Shown here: piece by piece, positions 55,578-64,000 of the stretch
Layout of the letters: the number at the start of each line of letters is the position of its first letter
Numbering within the stretch: the first letter of the stretch is position 1
Assembly: GCF_002002705.1 (NCBI RefSeq)
Contig: NZ_MUNS01000041.1
Location: forward strand, 310,001 to 374,000
DNA from: Polaromonas sp. C04
Lineage (GTDB): Bacteria > Pseudomonadota > Gammaproteobacteria > Burkholderiales > Burkholderiaceae_C
Length of the DNA stretch: 64,000 nt
Direction of reading: 5' to 3'
The notes under the pieces: generated by a model
What the model saw: only the letters and a program-made list of their open reading frames with translations
Databases searched by the model: none
What the model was told of the DNA's origin: nothing
Translations under genes and position numbers: made by a program

Positions 55578-56567
55578 GTGAAAGTGCAACCTAAAACCCC
55601 CAAGACTGCAGTCAAATTGCAGAAACCGGCTCCCAAGGCCGGGCCAGTGTCCAAGGCGGCCGCGAAGCCGGCCGCCAAGGTCGCCAAGCCTGCGGCCAAA
55701 AAGGCAGCGAGACCAAAGGTCGCGGCCCGCAAACCTGTCGCAGCAGGGGCTGCAAAAACGGCCGCGCCAGTTGAAAAGGCCTCGCCCCCTAGTCCGAAGA
55801 AGGCGGCTGCTGTTGCGAAACCCGTCAGGGCTTCGTCGGCAGTCCCCGTCACATCCATTACCAAGCCAAGCTCCAAAGTGGCCAAGCCGGTTGAAAAACC
55901 GGTGGCCAAAGCGGTGGCGGCTCCCAAACCGGTCAAATCCTCCATGTCTACTCTCACTGCAACCCCCGCGCCGGCGCCCAAGCGCTCGTCCAGGCTGGCC
56001 CAACTGACCGTGCCCTCGATGGCGCCTGCGGTTGCTTCAACGGCGGCCAAATCGAGCTATTCACAAACAACGTCGGTGCCCGTGTTTGCGCCGGCACCTC
56101 ACGTGGCCGCCCGCAAGGACCCCAAGCTGGCCGGCAACTGGAAAACCAAGACGGCAGAGCAACTCAGTGACGCCGAAATCATTGCCATGCCCGACTCGGA
56201 ATACATGAACGAGAAGCAGATGGCTTTTTTCCGTCTCAAGCTGCTGCAACTCAAGATGGATATCCTCAATAGTGCGGGCGAGACGACCGAGCATTTGCGT
56301 GCGGACACCGTGGTGGTGCCGGACCCTGCCGACCGCGCCACCATCGAGGAAGAGCATGCGCTGGAGCTGCGCACGCGCGATCGCGAACGCAAACTGCTCA
56401 AGAAGATCGAGCAGTCGATCCAGCGCATCGATGCGGGCGACTATGGTTATTGCGATGAAACCGGCGAGCCCATCGGTGTCCCGCGCCTGCTGGCCCGGCC
56501 GACGGCGACCTTGTCGCTGGAGGCGCAGCAGCGCCGCGAACTCAAGCAGAAAATGTTTGGCGACTGA
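55578..56567 (+). CDS. dksA: DksA with long basic N-terminal extension
   Basis: The C-terminal ~130 residues are DksA: MNEKQMAFFRLKLLQLKMDI, coiled-coil tip DPADRAT with the DxxDxA motif, then YGYCDETGEPIGVPRLLARP. Only one of the four zinc Cys remains (Cys-Thr-Ser-Ala pattern), as in other betaproteobacterial DksAs. Ahead of it is a tail of about 200 residues of Lys, Ala and Pro repeats, histone H1-like. Start GTG 55578 follows GAGGAG. Alternatives are GTG 55488 and ATG 55371; the latter lies upstream of a TACAAT box at 55420-55425. It binds RNA polymerase and mediates the ppGpp response. Confidence 0.85.
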   Translation: MKVQPKTPKTAVKLQKPAPKAGPVSKAAAKPAAKVAKPAAKKAARPKVAARKPVAAGAAKTAAPVEKASPPSPKKAAAVAKPVRASSAVPVTSITKPSSKVAKPVEKPVAKAVAAPKPVKSSMSTLTATPAPAPKRSSRLAQLTVPSMAPAVASTAAKSSYSQTTSVPVFAPAPHVAARKDPKLAGNWKTKTAEQLSDAEIIAMPDSEYMNEKQMAFFRLKLLQLKMDILNSAGETTEHLRADTVVVPDPADRATIEEEHALELRTRDRERKLLKKIEQSIQRIDAGDYGYCDETGEPIGVPRLLARPTATLSLEAQQRRELKQKMFGD

Positions 56568-56608
56568 CGTTTTCCGCAGCCAACTGTATTCATCACCCCA
56601 GTAGCCAT

Positions 56609-58333
56609 ATGCTCAAAGACGACAACGGCGGTTTGCTGTCCAAGGTGGTGAAGTTCGTGCGCAATCCGACGACGAACTGGGCTGATCTCGACCACCAGGA
56701 AACGGACCGCGAGAGCACCTACAGCAAGCAGGTGCTCAAGGAGATGATCGAGCGCAAGCGGCGCAACGATTTTGTGCGCAAGCGCGAGTTCGACATGCTG
56801 CGCAAAATTCGCCGCCGGGAATCCCTGGTGGGTCATGATTTTGCCGCACCCCCCTCTTTTTTCCAGAGCAGCATTCCCTCCAAGCCGGATGATCGCGCCT
56901 CGACGCTGAAAAAGATCGACGAGATCGAGGCGCAGATGTCGATGCAGTGGTGGAAGACCAAGAGCGGCAACTCGTCCTCGCACGGCAGCAGTGCCTCGGG
57001 CGCCGACAGCACTGGCGGCATCAACGCGGCGCCCGTCTTGTCGCCGGCCGCCCGGGCCGCCCACTATGCCGTGACGGATCCGGCGCCGCTGGCGACGCCG
57101 CACTACGCGGAACCGACCTTGCCATCCCCCCTTGCCGCTGACTTTGTCATGGCGCCGGGCGGCGCAGGCGGCCACCCGGTGAGCGGATTTGACAATGCAG
57201 GCCCGCTGGCGGTCGAGGTGCAGGCGTTTGCCCACGATCCCGAGCTGGAGGAAGCCTCCATCCGTTTTGCCAATGGGGACGATGCGGGTGCCGAGGCGGG
57301 TTTGCTGGAAGCTTTGGGCCCCCAGGGCACGCGCGGCAAGCATGAAGAAACCTGGATGACCCTGTTCGACTTGTACCGGGCCATCGGGGAGCAGGGCCGC
57401 TTCGAGTCGGCGGCGATCGACTTCGCGCGGCAGTTCGAGCGCTCCGCGCCAGTGTGGTTCTCGATGCCCGACAGCGTGGGGCATATGGCCGCACCCGTCC
57501 TGCCCGCCAAGCCGGCAGCGCGGGCCGTGAACTGGACCAGCCCTGCCAGCGTAGGGGTGCAGACCGTGGCGGCGCTCAATGCGGCCCTTGCCGGCGCGCC
57601 TCCCCCCTGGCGGCTGGATTGGACCCGGCTCTCAAACGTGGAAGATGCGGCCGTGGCGCCGCTGCGCCAGCTGTTTGCGTTCTGGAGTGCGCAGCCGGTG
57701 CAATTGCAATTCGTCGGGGCGCATCAGCTTGACGAAGTGCTCAGGAAAGCCACCCCCCAAGGCGACAAGTCCGTCACCCAGGAGTTGTGGCGCCTGCGCA
57801 TGGAGGTGCTGCGCCTGACGAACCAGCCCGATGAGTTCGAGATGGTTGCGCTGACCTACTGCGTGACCTACGAGGTCTCCCCGCCTTCCTGGGAGCAGGC
57901 GCGCTGCAGTTACGAGCCGCTCGACGCGGACGGCGCCGATATGGCCGGCCACGCGATCATTGGCGAGGTGACGCAGGACGACGCGCCTGTATCCACATTG
58001 CCGGGCGAGTTGGGGGATTCGGGCCTGACGGCGAGCCAGCCTGCGCCATTGCGCACACGCACACTGGCACTGGCCGGGGAGATCACGGGCGACGCCACGA
58101 GCGTGCTCGATGAGCTGGACGCCAAACTGTCGGGCGCCGATATCATGGTGATCTCCTGCGACAAGTTGATCCGCGTCGATTTTTCGGCCGCAGGCACACT
58201 GCTGAATTGGGCTTCCGCCCAGCACACGCAGGGTCATCAGGCCCAGTTCAACGATGTGCACCGGCTGGTGGCGGCTTTTTTCAACGTCATCGGTATCAAC
58301 GAAGTTGCCCGGGTGATTCCCCGGGCGGACTGA
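56609..58333 (+). CDS. STAS-domain protein with long low-complexity N-terminal part
   Basis: A 574-residue protein. Residues ~1-90 are charged and helical (ERKRRNDFVRKREFDMLRKIRRRESL), ~110-190 are Ser/Ala/Pro-rich, and a middle part (residues ~200-470) has helical repeats. The last ~100 residues are a STAS fold: TLALAGEITGDATSVLDELD ... ADIMVISCDKLIRVDFSAAG with the Ser that is phosphorylated in anti-anti-sigma proteins. Conserved between dksA and hslV in related genomes as far as I recall. It starts 41 bp after dksA. No partner kinase is seen; the role is unknown. Confidence 0.75.
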   Translation: MLKDDNGGLLSKVVKFVRNPTTNWADLDHQETDRESTYSKQVLKEMIERKRRNDFVRKREFDMLRKIRRRESLVGHDFAAPPSFFQSSIPSKPDDRASTLKKIDEIEAQMSMQWWKTKSGNSSSHGSSASGADSTGGINAAPVLSPAARAAHYAVTDPAPLATPHYAEPTLPSPLAADFVMAPGGAGGHPVSGFDNAGPLAVEVQAFAHDPELEEASIRFANGDDAGAEAGLLEALGPQGTRGKHEETWMTLFDLYRAIGEQGRFESAAIDFARQFERSAPVWFSMPDSVGHMAAPVLPAKPAARAVNWTSPASVGVQTVAALNAALAGAPPPWRLDWTRLSNVEDAAVAPLRQLFAFWSAQPVQLQFVGAHQLDEVLRKATPQGDKSVTQELWRLRMEVLRLTNQPDEFEMVALTYCVTYEVSPPSWEQARCSYEPLDADGADMAGHAIIGEVTQDDAPVSTLPGELGDSGLTASQPAPLRTRTLALAGEITGDATSVLDELDAKLSGADIMVISCDKLIRVDFSAAGTLLNWASAQHTQGHQAQFNDVHRLVAAFFNVIGINEVARVIPRAD

Positions 58334-58405
58334 GCCGGTCGCCGGCCCGCAGCGCGCATCCGCGCGCATTCTTGCATTCGCATCGATCAGCCTCAACTAA
58401 GCGCC

Positions 58406-58954
58406 ATGGAACAATTTCACGGAACCACCATCGTCAGCGTGCGCCGCGTCACGGCCAACGGTGTTGAGGTGGCTATCGGCGGTGACGGACAAGTCACGCT
58501 GGGCAACATCGTCGTCAAGGGCACGGCGCGCAAGGTGCGCAAGCTGTACCACGACCAGGTACTGGCCGGTTTCGCCGGGGCGACGGCCGACGCCTTTACC
58601 CTGTTCGAACGCTTCGAGGCCAAGCTTGAAAAACACCAGGGCCAGCTGGTGCGCGCCGCCATCGAGCTGACCAAGGACTGGCGCACCGATCGTGTGCTGC
58701 GCCGGCTGGAGGCGATGCTCGCCGTCGCCGACAAGGATGCGTCGCTCATCATCACCGGCAACGGCGATGTGCTGGAGCCCGAGCACGGCATCATCTCCAT
58801 CGGCTCGGGCGGCGCCTATGCCCAGGCGGCGGCCAGGGCGCTGCTCGACAACACCGATCTGCCGGCCCGCGACATCGTCAAAAAGTCGCTTGCCATTGCC
58901 GGTGAGCTGTGCATCTACACCAACATGCACCACACCATCGAAACCCTGAATTGA
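58406..58954 (+). CDS. hslV: ATP-dependent protease HslV, peptidase subunit
   Basis: A 182-residue Ntn-hydrolase. The mature N-terminal Thr is Thr7 in [14 protein letters not shown] after removal of a six-residue propeptide. [11 protein letters not shown] and the [17 protein letters not shown] segment are diagnostic. It forms two hexameric rings capped by HslU. The space before it (58334-58405) has no clear heat-shock promoter. Confidence 0.95.
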   Translation: MEQFHGTTIVSVRRVTANGVEVAIGGDGQVTLGNIVVKGTARKVRKLYHDQVLAGFAGATADAFTLFERFEAKLEKHQGQLVRAAIELTKDWRTDRVLRRLEAMLAVADKDASLIITGNGDVLEPEHGIISIGSGGAYAQAAARALLDNTDLPARDIVKKSLAIAGELCIYTNMHHTIETLN

Positions 58955-58958
58955 AAAA

Positions 58959-60308
58959 ATGTCCTCCATGACCCCGCAGGAGATCGTCTCCGAACTCGAC
59001 AACCACATCGTTGGGCAAAACCAGGCCAAGCGTGCCGTGGCGATTGCGCTGCGCAACCGCTGGCGGCGCCAGCAGGTGGATGAAAAGCTGCGCAGCGAGA
59101 TCACCCCGAAAAATATTCTGATGATTGGTCCCACGGGTGTGGGCAAGACCGAGATCGCGCGCCGCCTGGCGCGGCTGGCCGACGCGCCGTTCATCAAGGT
59201 CGAGGCCACCAAGTTCACCGAAGTGGGTTATGTCGGCAAGGACGTGGACTCCATCATTCGCGATCTGGCCGATGTGGCGGTCAAGCAGATGCGCGAGACC
59301 GAGATGCGCAAATTTCGCACACGCGCGCAGGACGCGGCGGAGGACCGCATTCTCGACATCCTGATTCCGCCGGCTCGGGCGCTGGCCAGCGTTGATGCGG
59401 GCGCCTGGCAGGGCGCCCTGGCGGCGCCCGACAGCACGGCACGTCAGGTGTTTCGCAAGAAGTTGCGCGAAGGCCAGCTCGACGACAAGGAGATCGAGAT
59501 CGAACTGGCCGATGCCCGGCCGCAGCTCGAGATCATGGGGCCGGCCGGCACCGAAGAGATGACCGAGCAGCTGCGCGGCCTGTTCAGCCAGTTTGGCAGC
59601 CCCAAGCGCAAGACCCGCAAGCTCAAGATCCTTGATGCGATGAAGCTGCTGGTCGATGAAGAAGCCGCCAAGCTGGTGAACGACGACGACATTAAGTCGC
59701 AGGCCCTGCACATGGCCGAGCAAAACGGCATCGTGTTCATCGACGAGATCGACAAGGTGACCTCGCGCAGCGACGCTGGCGGTGCCGAGGTGTCCCGCCA
59801 GGGGGTGCAGCGCGACCTGCTGCCGCTGGTCGAAGGCACGACGGTGTCCACCAAATACGGAGTGGTCAAGACCGACCACATCCTGTTCATTGCGTCCGGC
59901 GCATTCCACCTGAGCAAGCCGAGCGACCTGATTCCCGAACTGCAGGGGCGCTTTCCGATCCGCGTGGAGCTGCAGTCGCTCTCGGTGCAGGATTTTGAAG
60001 CCATCCTGACGCAGACCCATGCCTCGCTGGTCAAGCAATACCAGGCGCTGCTGGCGACGGAAAACGTCAGCATCGAGTTTTCACCCGAAGGCATCACGCG
60101 GCTGGCGAATATCGCATTCGAAGTCAACGAACGCACGGAAAACATCGGTGCGCGGCGGCTCTCGACGGTGATGGAGCGGTTGCTTGATGAGGTCAGTTTT
60201 GATGCGACCCGGCTCGGTGGGCAGACCATCACGATCGACGCCGCCTACGTCGATGCGCGGCTCAAGGAACTCAGCGCCAACGAGGATTTGTCCCGCTACA
60301 TTCTCTGA
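58959..60308 (+). CDS. hslU: ATP-dependent protease HslU, ATPase subunit
   Basis: A 449-residue AAA+ unfoldase with Walker [10 protein letters not shown], the pore loop in [12 protein letters not shown], an I-domain around residues 110-240, Walker [11 protein letters not shown] and the C-terminal LSRYIL that docks into HslV. Starts 4 bp after hslV. Length is normal. Confidence 0.96.
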   Translation: MSSMTPQEIVSELDNHIVGQNQAKRAVAIALRNRWRRQQVDEKLRSEITPKNILMIGPTGVGKTEIARRLARLADAPFIKVEATKFTEVGYVGKDVDSIIRDLADVAVKQMRETEMRKFRTRAQDAAEDRILDILIPPARALASVDAGAWQGALAAPDSTARQVFRKKLREGQLDDKEIEIELADARPQLEIMGPAGTEEMTEQLRGLFSQFGSPKRKTRKLKILDAMKLLVDEEAAKLVNDDDIKSQALHMAEQNGIVFIDEIDKVTSRSDAGGAEVSRQGVQRDLLPLVEGTTVSTKYGVVKTDHILFIASGAFHLSKPSDLIPELQGRFPIRVELQSLSVQDFEAILTQTHASLVKQYQALLATENVSIEFSPEGITRLANIAFEVNERTENIGARRLSTVMERLLDEVSFDATRLGGQTITIDAAYVDARLKELSANEDLSRYIL

Positions 60309-60477
60309 GGACGCCCGGCAGCACCGGCCTGCCTTCAAGCATTACTTTCATAGCTGGCGCTAAGTGCTTAATTTAGAATGATTTTTTGGCATTTCTTGCT
60401 TGCAAAATCGTGTCTAAGTCTTTGATTTCATTACAAAATTTTGTTGTAACCCCTCTTGCGGCGGGCCTTTTTCCTGC

Positions 60478-60520
60478 TACAGTGCAAAAAAGTGCAATTA
60501 AGTGGTGAAAAGTGTCTTTA
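60478..60520 (+). promoter_or_regulatory. mraZ promoter and MraZ operator (four 10-bp direct repeats)
   Basis: A -10-like TACAGT (60478-60483) with TTGCGG 16 bp upstream overlaps four direct AGTG repeats at an exact 10-bp pitch: AGTGCAAAAA, AGTGCAATTA, AGTGGTGAAA, AGTGTCTTTA (60481-60520). MraZ binds helically spaced direct repeats containing such a core upstream of its own gene in other bacteria. The position over the promoter fits autorepression of the division cluster. An inverted CACTCACTT follows at 60524-60532. Confidence 0.8.
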
Positions 60521-60565
60521 CGGCACTCACTTAAGGGCTGATTAACCTAGCGAGGGTGTGCTGTC

Positions 60566-60994
60566 GTGTTTCAAGGGGCTTCGTCTCTCAGTCTGGATGC
60601 CAAAGGGCGCCTGTCGGTGCCGACGCGGCACCGCGACGTGCTGAGCGCCACCGCCTCGGGCCAGCTCACCATCACCAAGCATCCGCACGGTTGCCTGATG
60701 GTTTTCCCGCGACCCGAATGGGAGAAGTTTCGCGAGCGTATTGCCGCGCTGCCCATGTCGGCCCAGTGGTGGAAGCGTATTTTTCTGGGTAACGCGATGG
60801 ACGTCGACATGGACGCCACCGGCCGCGTGCTGGTGTCACCCGAGTTGCGCGAGGCGGCCGGCATTGCCCGGGACACCATGCTGCTGGGCATGGGCAATCA
60901 TTTTGAGCTCTGGGACAAGGCGACCTACGACGCCCAGGAAGCGAAGGCGATGCAGGGTGACATGCCCGACGTCTTCAAGGACTTCTCCTTCTGA
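60566..60994 (+). CDS. mraZ: Transcriptional regulator MraZ (GTG start)
   Basis: A 142-residue protein of two AbrB-like repeats, each with its signature: [11 protein letters not shown] at ~10 and [15 protein letters not shown] at ~79. It represses the division and cell-wall cluster that it heads. Start GTG matches MFQGASSL of relatives. Confidence 0.94.
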   Translation: MFQGASSLSLDAKGRLSVPTRHRDVLSATASGQLTITKHPHGCLMVFPRPEWEKFRERIAALPMSAQWWKRIFLGNAMDVDMDATGRVLVSPELREAAGIARDTMLLGMGNHFELWDKATYDAQEAKAMQGDMPDVFKDFSF

Positions 60995-61003
60995 AGGCCG
61001 GCG

Positions 61004-61921
61004 GTGGACACCTCATGGAAACACACCACCGTCTTGTTGACCGAAGCAGTCGAAGCTCTTCTCAGCAACCCGGATGCCTGCTACATCGACGCCACTTTCG
61101 GGCGCGGTGGCCACTCGCGCCTGATCCTGTCCCGGCTCTCGCCGCAAGGACGGCTGGTGGCCTTCGACAAGGACCTCGATGCGGTGGCCGAGGCGGCGAC
61201 CATCGGCGATCCGCGCTTTTCGATTCGCCACGAGAGCTTTCGCCGGCTTGCGGACTTGCCGCCGGCCAGCGTGGCCGGCGTGCTGCTGGACCTGGGGGTC
61301 AGCTCGCCACAGATCGACAATCCGGTGCGCGGCTTCAGTTTCAGGTTCGATGCCCCGCTGGACATGCGCATGGACACCACGCGCGGCGAGAGCGTGGCCG
61401 AGTGGCTGGCCACGGCGCCCATTCAACAGATCACGGAGGTGATACGTGACTACGGTGAAGAACGGTTTGCTGGCGCCATTGCAAAGGCGATTGTTGCTCG
61501 CCGACAGGAACGGGGCCCAGTTTCAACCACCGCCGAGCTGGCCGAACTCGTGGCTGGCGCGGTCAAAACCCGCGAGCCGGGCCAGAACCCTGCAACGCGC
61601 ACATTTCAGGCTTTTCGGATTTTCATCAACGCCGAGCTTGAAGAGCTGCAACAGGCGCTAGAGGCCAGTCTTCATGTACTGCAACCCGGAGGTCGACTGG
61701 TGGTGATCAGTTTCCATTCGCTGGAAGACCGCATCGTCAAGCAATTCATCGCGAGGCATGCGCGTGAGACGTTCGATCGCCGGGTTCCCTTTGCGCCGCC
61801 CCAGGCCATGAAGCTCAAGGCGCTGGGCCGCATCAAACCGGGTGCTGCCGAAGTAGCGGAGAATCCTAGGGCGCGCAGCGCGGTGATGCGTGTGGCCGAA
61901 AGAACCGGGGTGATGGCATGA
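61004..61921 (+). CDS. rsmH: 16S rRNA (cytosine-1402-N4)-methyltransferase RsmH (GTG start)
   Basis: A 305-residue methyltransferase with [13 protein letters not shown] at the start, the SAM loop [38 protein letters not shown] and [16 protein letters not shown]. It modifies C1402 in the ribosomal P site. GTG 61004 lies 9 bp after mraZ. Confidence 0.95.
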   Translation: MDTSWKHTTVLLTEAVEALLSNPDACYIDATFGRGGHSRLILSRLSPQGRLVAFDKDLDAVAEAATIGDPRFSIRHESFRRLADLPPASVAGVLLDLGVSSPQIDNPVRGFSFRFDAPLDMRMDTTRGESVAEWLATAPIQQITEVIRDYGEERFAGAIAKAIVARRQERGPVSTTAELAELVAGAVKTREPGQNPATRTFQAFRIFINAELEELQQALEASLHVLQPGGRLVVISFHSLEDRIVKQFIARHARETFDRRVPFAPPQAMKLKALGRIKPGAAEVAENPRARSAVMRVAERTGVMA

Positions 61922-62220
61922 CGCGCTTGAACCTGGTCCTGCTGCTCGCCGTGCTGGTCAGTGCGCTGTACCTCGTGAATACCCAGTACGAGTCGCGCCG
62001 GCTGTTCACGGCGCTCGACAAGGCCAACTCCGAGGCGCAGAAACTGGCGCAGGACAACGACCGGCTGCAGGTGGAAAAACGCACCCAGGCCACGCCGGGG
62101 CGGGTGGAGCAGCTGGCCAGGGCCAAGCTGCAAATGCGCCCGGCGTCGCCAGCCATCACGCAATACGTGACCTACAGCGCCGCGGCCGCCAGCGCGCCTT
62201 CAAATGGGGGCGCGCCGTGA
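61918..62220 (+). CDS. ftsL: Cell division protein FtsL
   Basis: A 100-residue bitopic protein: a short cytoplasmic start, a membrane helix ([21 protein letters not shown]), then a leucine-zipper-like coiled coil ([29 protein letters not shown]). It joins FtsB and FtsQ in the divisome. It overlaps rsmH and ftsI by 4 bp each. Confidence 0.9.
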   Translation: MTRLNLVLLLAVLVSALYLVNTQYESRRLFTALDKANSEAQKLAQDNDRLQVEKRTQATPGRVEQLARAKLQMRPASPAITQYVTYSAAAASAPSNGGAP

Positions 62221-63962
62221 GCAAAAGCGTTCTCTATACCTCCAGCCCGCTGCTCGCGAGCAAGACCCCCGTCTGGCGCAGCAAGTTCATTGTGGCGGCC
62301 ATTGCCATGGGGTTTGTCGTGCTCGCCGCGCGCGCGGCCTACGTGCAGGTGATCGACAACGATTTTTTCCAGAAGCAGGGTGAGGTGCGTTTCGCGCGCA
62401 CCCTGGCGCTGCCCGCCTACCGCGGCCGCATTCTGGACCGCAACGGCCAGATCCTGGCCTCCAGCGTGCCGGCGCCCAGCATCTGGGCCATTCCCGAAGA
62501 CATCGAGCGCGATGACCCGGCGGTGCAAGCCAAGCTCCGCCAGGTTGCCAGTTTGCTCGGCATGCCGCAGAAAGACTTCGACAAGAAGCTCAAGGACGAG
62601 GACAAGACCTTCGTCTGGATCAAGCGCCAGGTCGATGAGCCGATCGCCAAAGCCATCGCGGCCCTCGGCATCAAGGGCATTTACCAGCGCAAGGAATACA
62701 AGCGCCAGTACCCCGAAGGGGAGTCTGCGGCGCATGTGGTGGGTTTCACCAACGTCGAGGACACCGGGCAGGAGGGGATCGAGCTCGAGTTCAACAAGGA
62801 TCTGGCGGGCAAGGCCGGTTCGCGCCGCGTGATCAAGGACCGGCTCGGGCGGGTGGTCGAAGACGTCGGCGAGCAGGTGGCGCCGGTCGAAGGCAAGGAC
62901 ATTCAACTCAGCATCGACAGCAAGGTGCAGTTTTTCGCCTACCAGAAGCTGCGCGATGCGGTGGTCGCCAACAAGGCCAAGGCGGGCAGCGTCGTGGTGC
63001 TCGACGCCATCACGGGCGAGCTGCTGGCGATGGCCAATTACCCGAGCTTTGACCCCAACAACCGGCAGAACCTGACCGGCGAGCAGTTGCGCAATCGGGC
63101 CATGACCGACGTGTTCGAACCCGGCTCGACGATGAAGCCCATCACCGTGGCGACGGCGCTGGAGCTCGGGCGCATCACGCCGCAGACGGTGATCGATACC
63201 TCGCCCGGCCGCATCACGGTGGCGGGGGCAACCATCCACGACGACAGCAACTTCGGCGTGCTCACGGTGGAAGGGGTGATCCAGAAGTCCAGCAACGTGG
63301 GCGCGACCAAAATATCGCAGCGCATGTCGGCGCAGGAGATGTGGAACGCCTTCACCGCCGTCGGTTTTGGCCAGAAACCCCAGGTCACCTTTCCCGGCGC
63401 CGTCACGGGCCGTCTGCGGCCCTGGAAGACATGGCGGCCGATCGAGCAGGCCACGATGTCGTATGGCTACGGCCTGTCGGCCTCCCTGCTCCAGATTGCG
63501 CACGCGTACACGGCATTTGCGCACGATGGCGGCATCATCCCGGTGACCCTGCTGAAAAGCGACACGCCGGCGGTCGGTGTGCCGGTGTTCACGCCCAAGG
63601 TGGTGGGCGAGGTGCGCAAGATGCTCCATATGGCCGCCGGCCCCGGGGGCACCGCGCCGCTGGCGCAGACCATGGGGTATTCGGTGGGCGGCAAGACCGG
63701 CACGGCGCACAAGCAGGTCGGCAAAGGCTATGCCAGCAACAAATACCGCGCCTGGTATACCGGCATGTCGCCCATCGACAAACCCCGCATCATCGTGGCC
63801 GTGATGATCGATGAGCCCAGTGGCGGCCAGTACTTTGGCGGTCTGGTGGCCGCGCCGGTGTTCAGCCAGGTGGTGCAGCAGACGCTGCGGATCATGAACG
63901 TGCCTCCCGATCTGGCGGTCAAGCCCGAAATCGTGGCGAACAGCGTCAAAGAGAGCTTCTAA
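62217..63962 (+). CDS. ftsI: Peptidoglycan D,D-transpeptidase FtsI (PBP3), GTG start
   Basis: A 581-residue class B penicillin-binding protein. A membrane anchor (FIVAAIAMGFVVLAARAAYVQ) and a pedestal domain with RGRILDRNGQILA precede the transpeptidase domain with the active-site Ser in GSTMKPI, SSN in KSSNVGATK and KTG in GGKTGTAHK. It cross-links septal peptidoglycan. GTGA overlap with ftsL. Confidence 0.96.
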   Translation: MSKSVLYTSSPLLASKTPVWRSKFIVAAIAMGFVVLAARAAYVQVIDNDFFQKQGEVRFARTLALPAYRGRILDRNGQILASSVPAPSIWAIPEDIERDDPAVQAKLRQVASLLGMPQKDFDKKLKDEDKTFVWIKRQVDEPIAKAIAALGIKGIYQRKEYKRQYPEGESAAHVVGFTNVEDTGQEGIELEFNKDLAGKAGSRRVIKDRLGRVVEDVGEQVAPVEGKDIQLSIDSKVQFFAYQKLRDAVVANKAKAGSVVVLDAITGELLAMANYPSFDPNNRQNLTGEQLRNRAMTDVFEPGSTMKPITVATALELGRITPQTVIDTSPGRITVAGATIHDDSNFGVLTVEGVIQKSSNVGATKISQRMSAQEMWNAFTAVGFGQKPQVTFPGAVTGRLRPWKTWRPIEQATMSYGYGLSASLLQIAHAYTAFAHDGGIIPVTLLKSDTPAVGVPVFTPKVVGEVRKMLHMAAGPGGTAPLAQTMGYSVGGKTGTAHKQVGKGYASNKYRAWYTGMSPIDKPRIIVAVMIDEPSGGQYFGGLVAAPVFSQVVQQTLRIMNVPPDLAVKPEIVANSVKESF

Positions 63963-63965
63963 AGC

Positions 63966-64000
63966 ATGAAGACCCTGTGCACTCCCGTTGAAGCCTCGCG
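63966..64000 (+). CDS. murE: Start of murE (UDP-MurNAc-tripeptide synthetase), cut by window end
   Basis: ATG 4 bp after the ftsI stop opens MKTLCTPVEAS before the window ends. The sequence is too short to identify alone. The conserved dcw order ftsI-murE in this family supports the name. Confidence 0.7.
   Translation, partial: MKTLCTPVEAS

Noticed and set aside
60481-60520. The 10-bp repeats as origin iterons or a CRISPR-like array
   Set aside because: Too short and too few, and placed over the mraZ promoter; an MraZ operator explains them better.

Overview
The window is a high-GC chromosomal segment from a betaproteobacterium of the order Burkholderiales, most likely family Comamonadaceae (Polaromonas, Rhodoferax, Variovorax or Acidovorax relatives). 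The evidence is the right-hand housekeeping run (dapF, DUF484, xerC, CobW, dksA, hslVU, then the division cluster mraZ-rsmH-ftsL-ftsI-murE), a glutamate/aspartate ABC operon behind a HypT-type LysR regulator, and several families of short dispersed repeats of the kind seen between genes in that family. Genus is not resolved. There are no IS elements, prophages, tRNAs or CRISPR arrays.

Left part (1-12.2 kb). A fatty-acid/acyl-CoA degradation run on the + strand holds a bifunctional hydroxyacyl-CoA dehydrogenase/enoyl-CoA hydratase (cut by the window edge), a thiolase, a thioesterase, an SDR, an HCCA-isomerase-like protein, an enoyl-CoA hydratase and an HSDL2-like SDR. A small DUF559 nuclease-like gene, bounded by inverted copies of a hairpin repeat, is wedged between the first two. 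After a TPR-methyltransferase comes an ECF42-type sigma factor neighbourhood with a DGPF/YCII protein, a VOC protein and two decayed remnants of such genes. A MoaD/ThiS-like protein overlaps the sigma gene and precedes a BNR propeller protein.

Middle (12.4-47.8 kb). On the - strand lie a trehalose operon (otsB, a GH15 enzyme, otsA), an RND efflux operon with its own two-component system, and a liv-type ABC importer operon that includes an acyl-CoA ligase. Then follow YciA, an Atm1-type ABC exporter, a lower-GC patch with a small membrane protein between diverged ~170-bp direct repeats, an SDR, hypT-like, gltIJKL, rnk, pyrC, DUF3025, htpX, a small lipoprotein, an FAD-dependent oxidoreductase, RNase P RNA and an Rrf2 regulator that has lost the IscR cluster cysteines.

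Right (47.9-64 kb). A NhaR-like regulator, a pseudouridine synthase homologue with an altered active site, a Nudix-metallo-beta-lactamase fusion, and then the housekeeping block. dksA has a long basic N-terminal tail and is followed by a STAS-domain protein. The mraZ promoter carries four exact 10-bp-spaced AGTG repeats that look like the MraZ operator.

The most distinctive theme is repeats interacting with genes. One ~83-bp repeat sits in-frame inside an FAD oxidoreductase gene and probably supplies the start region of the DUF3025 gene. A second, ~50-bp repeat lies in-frame inside dapF. A third, hairpin repeat brackets the DUF559 gene.
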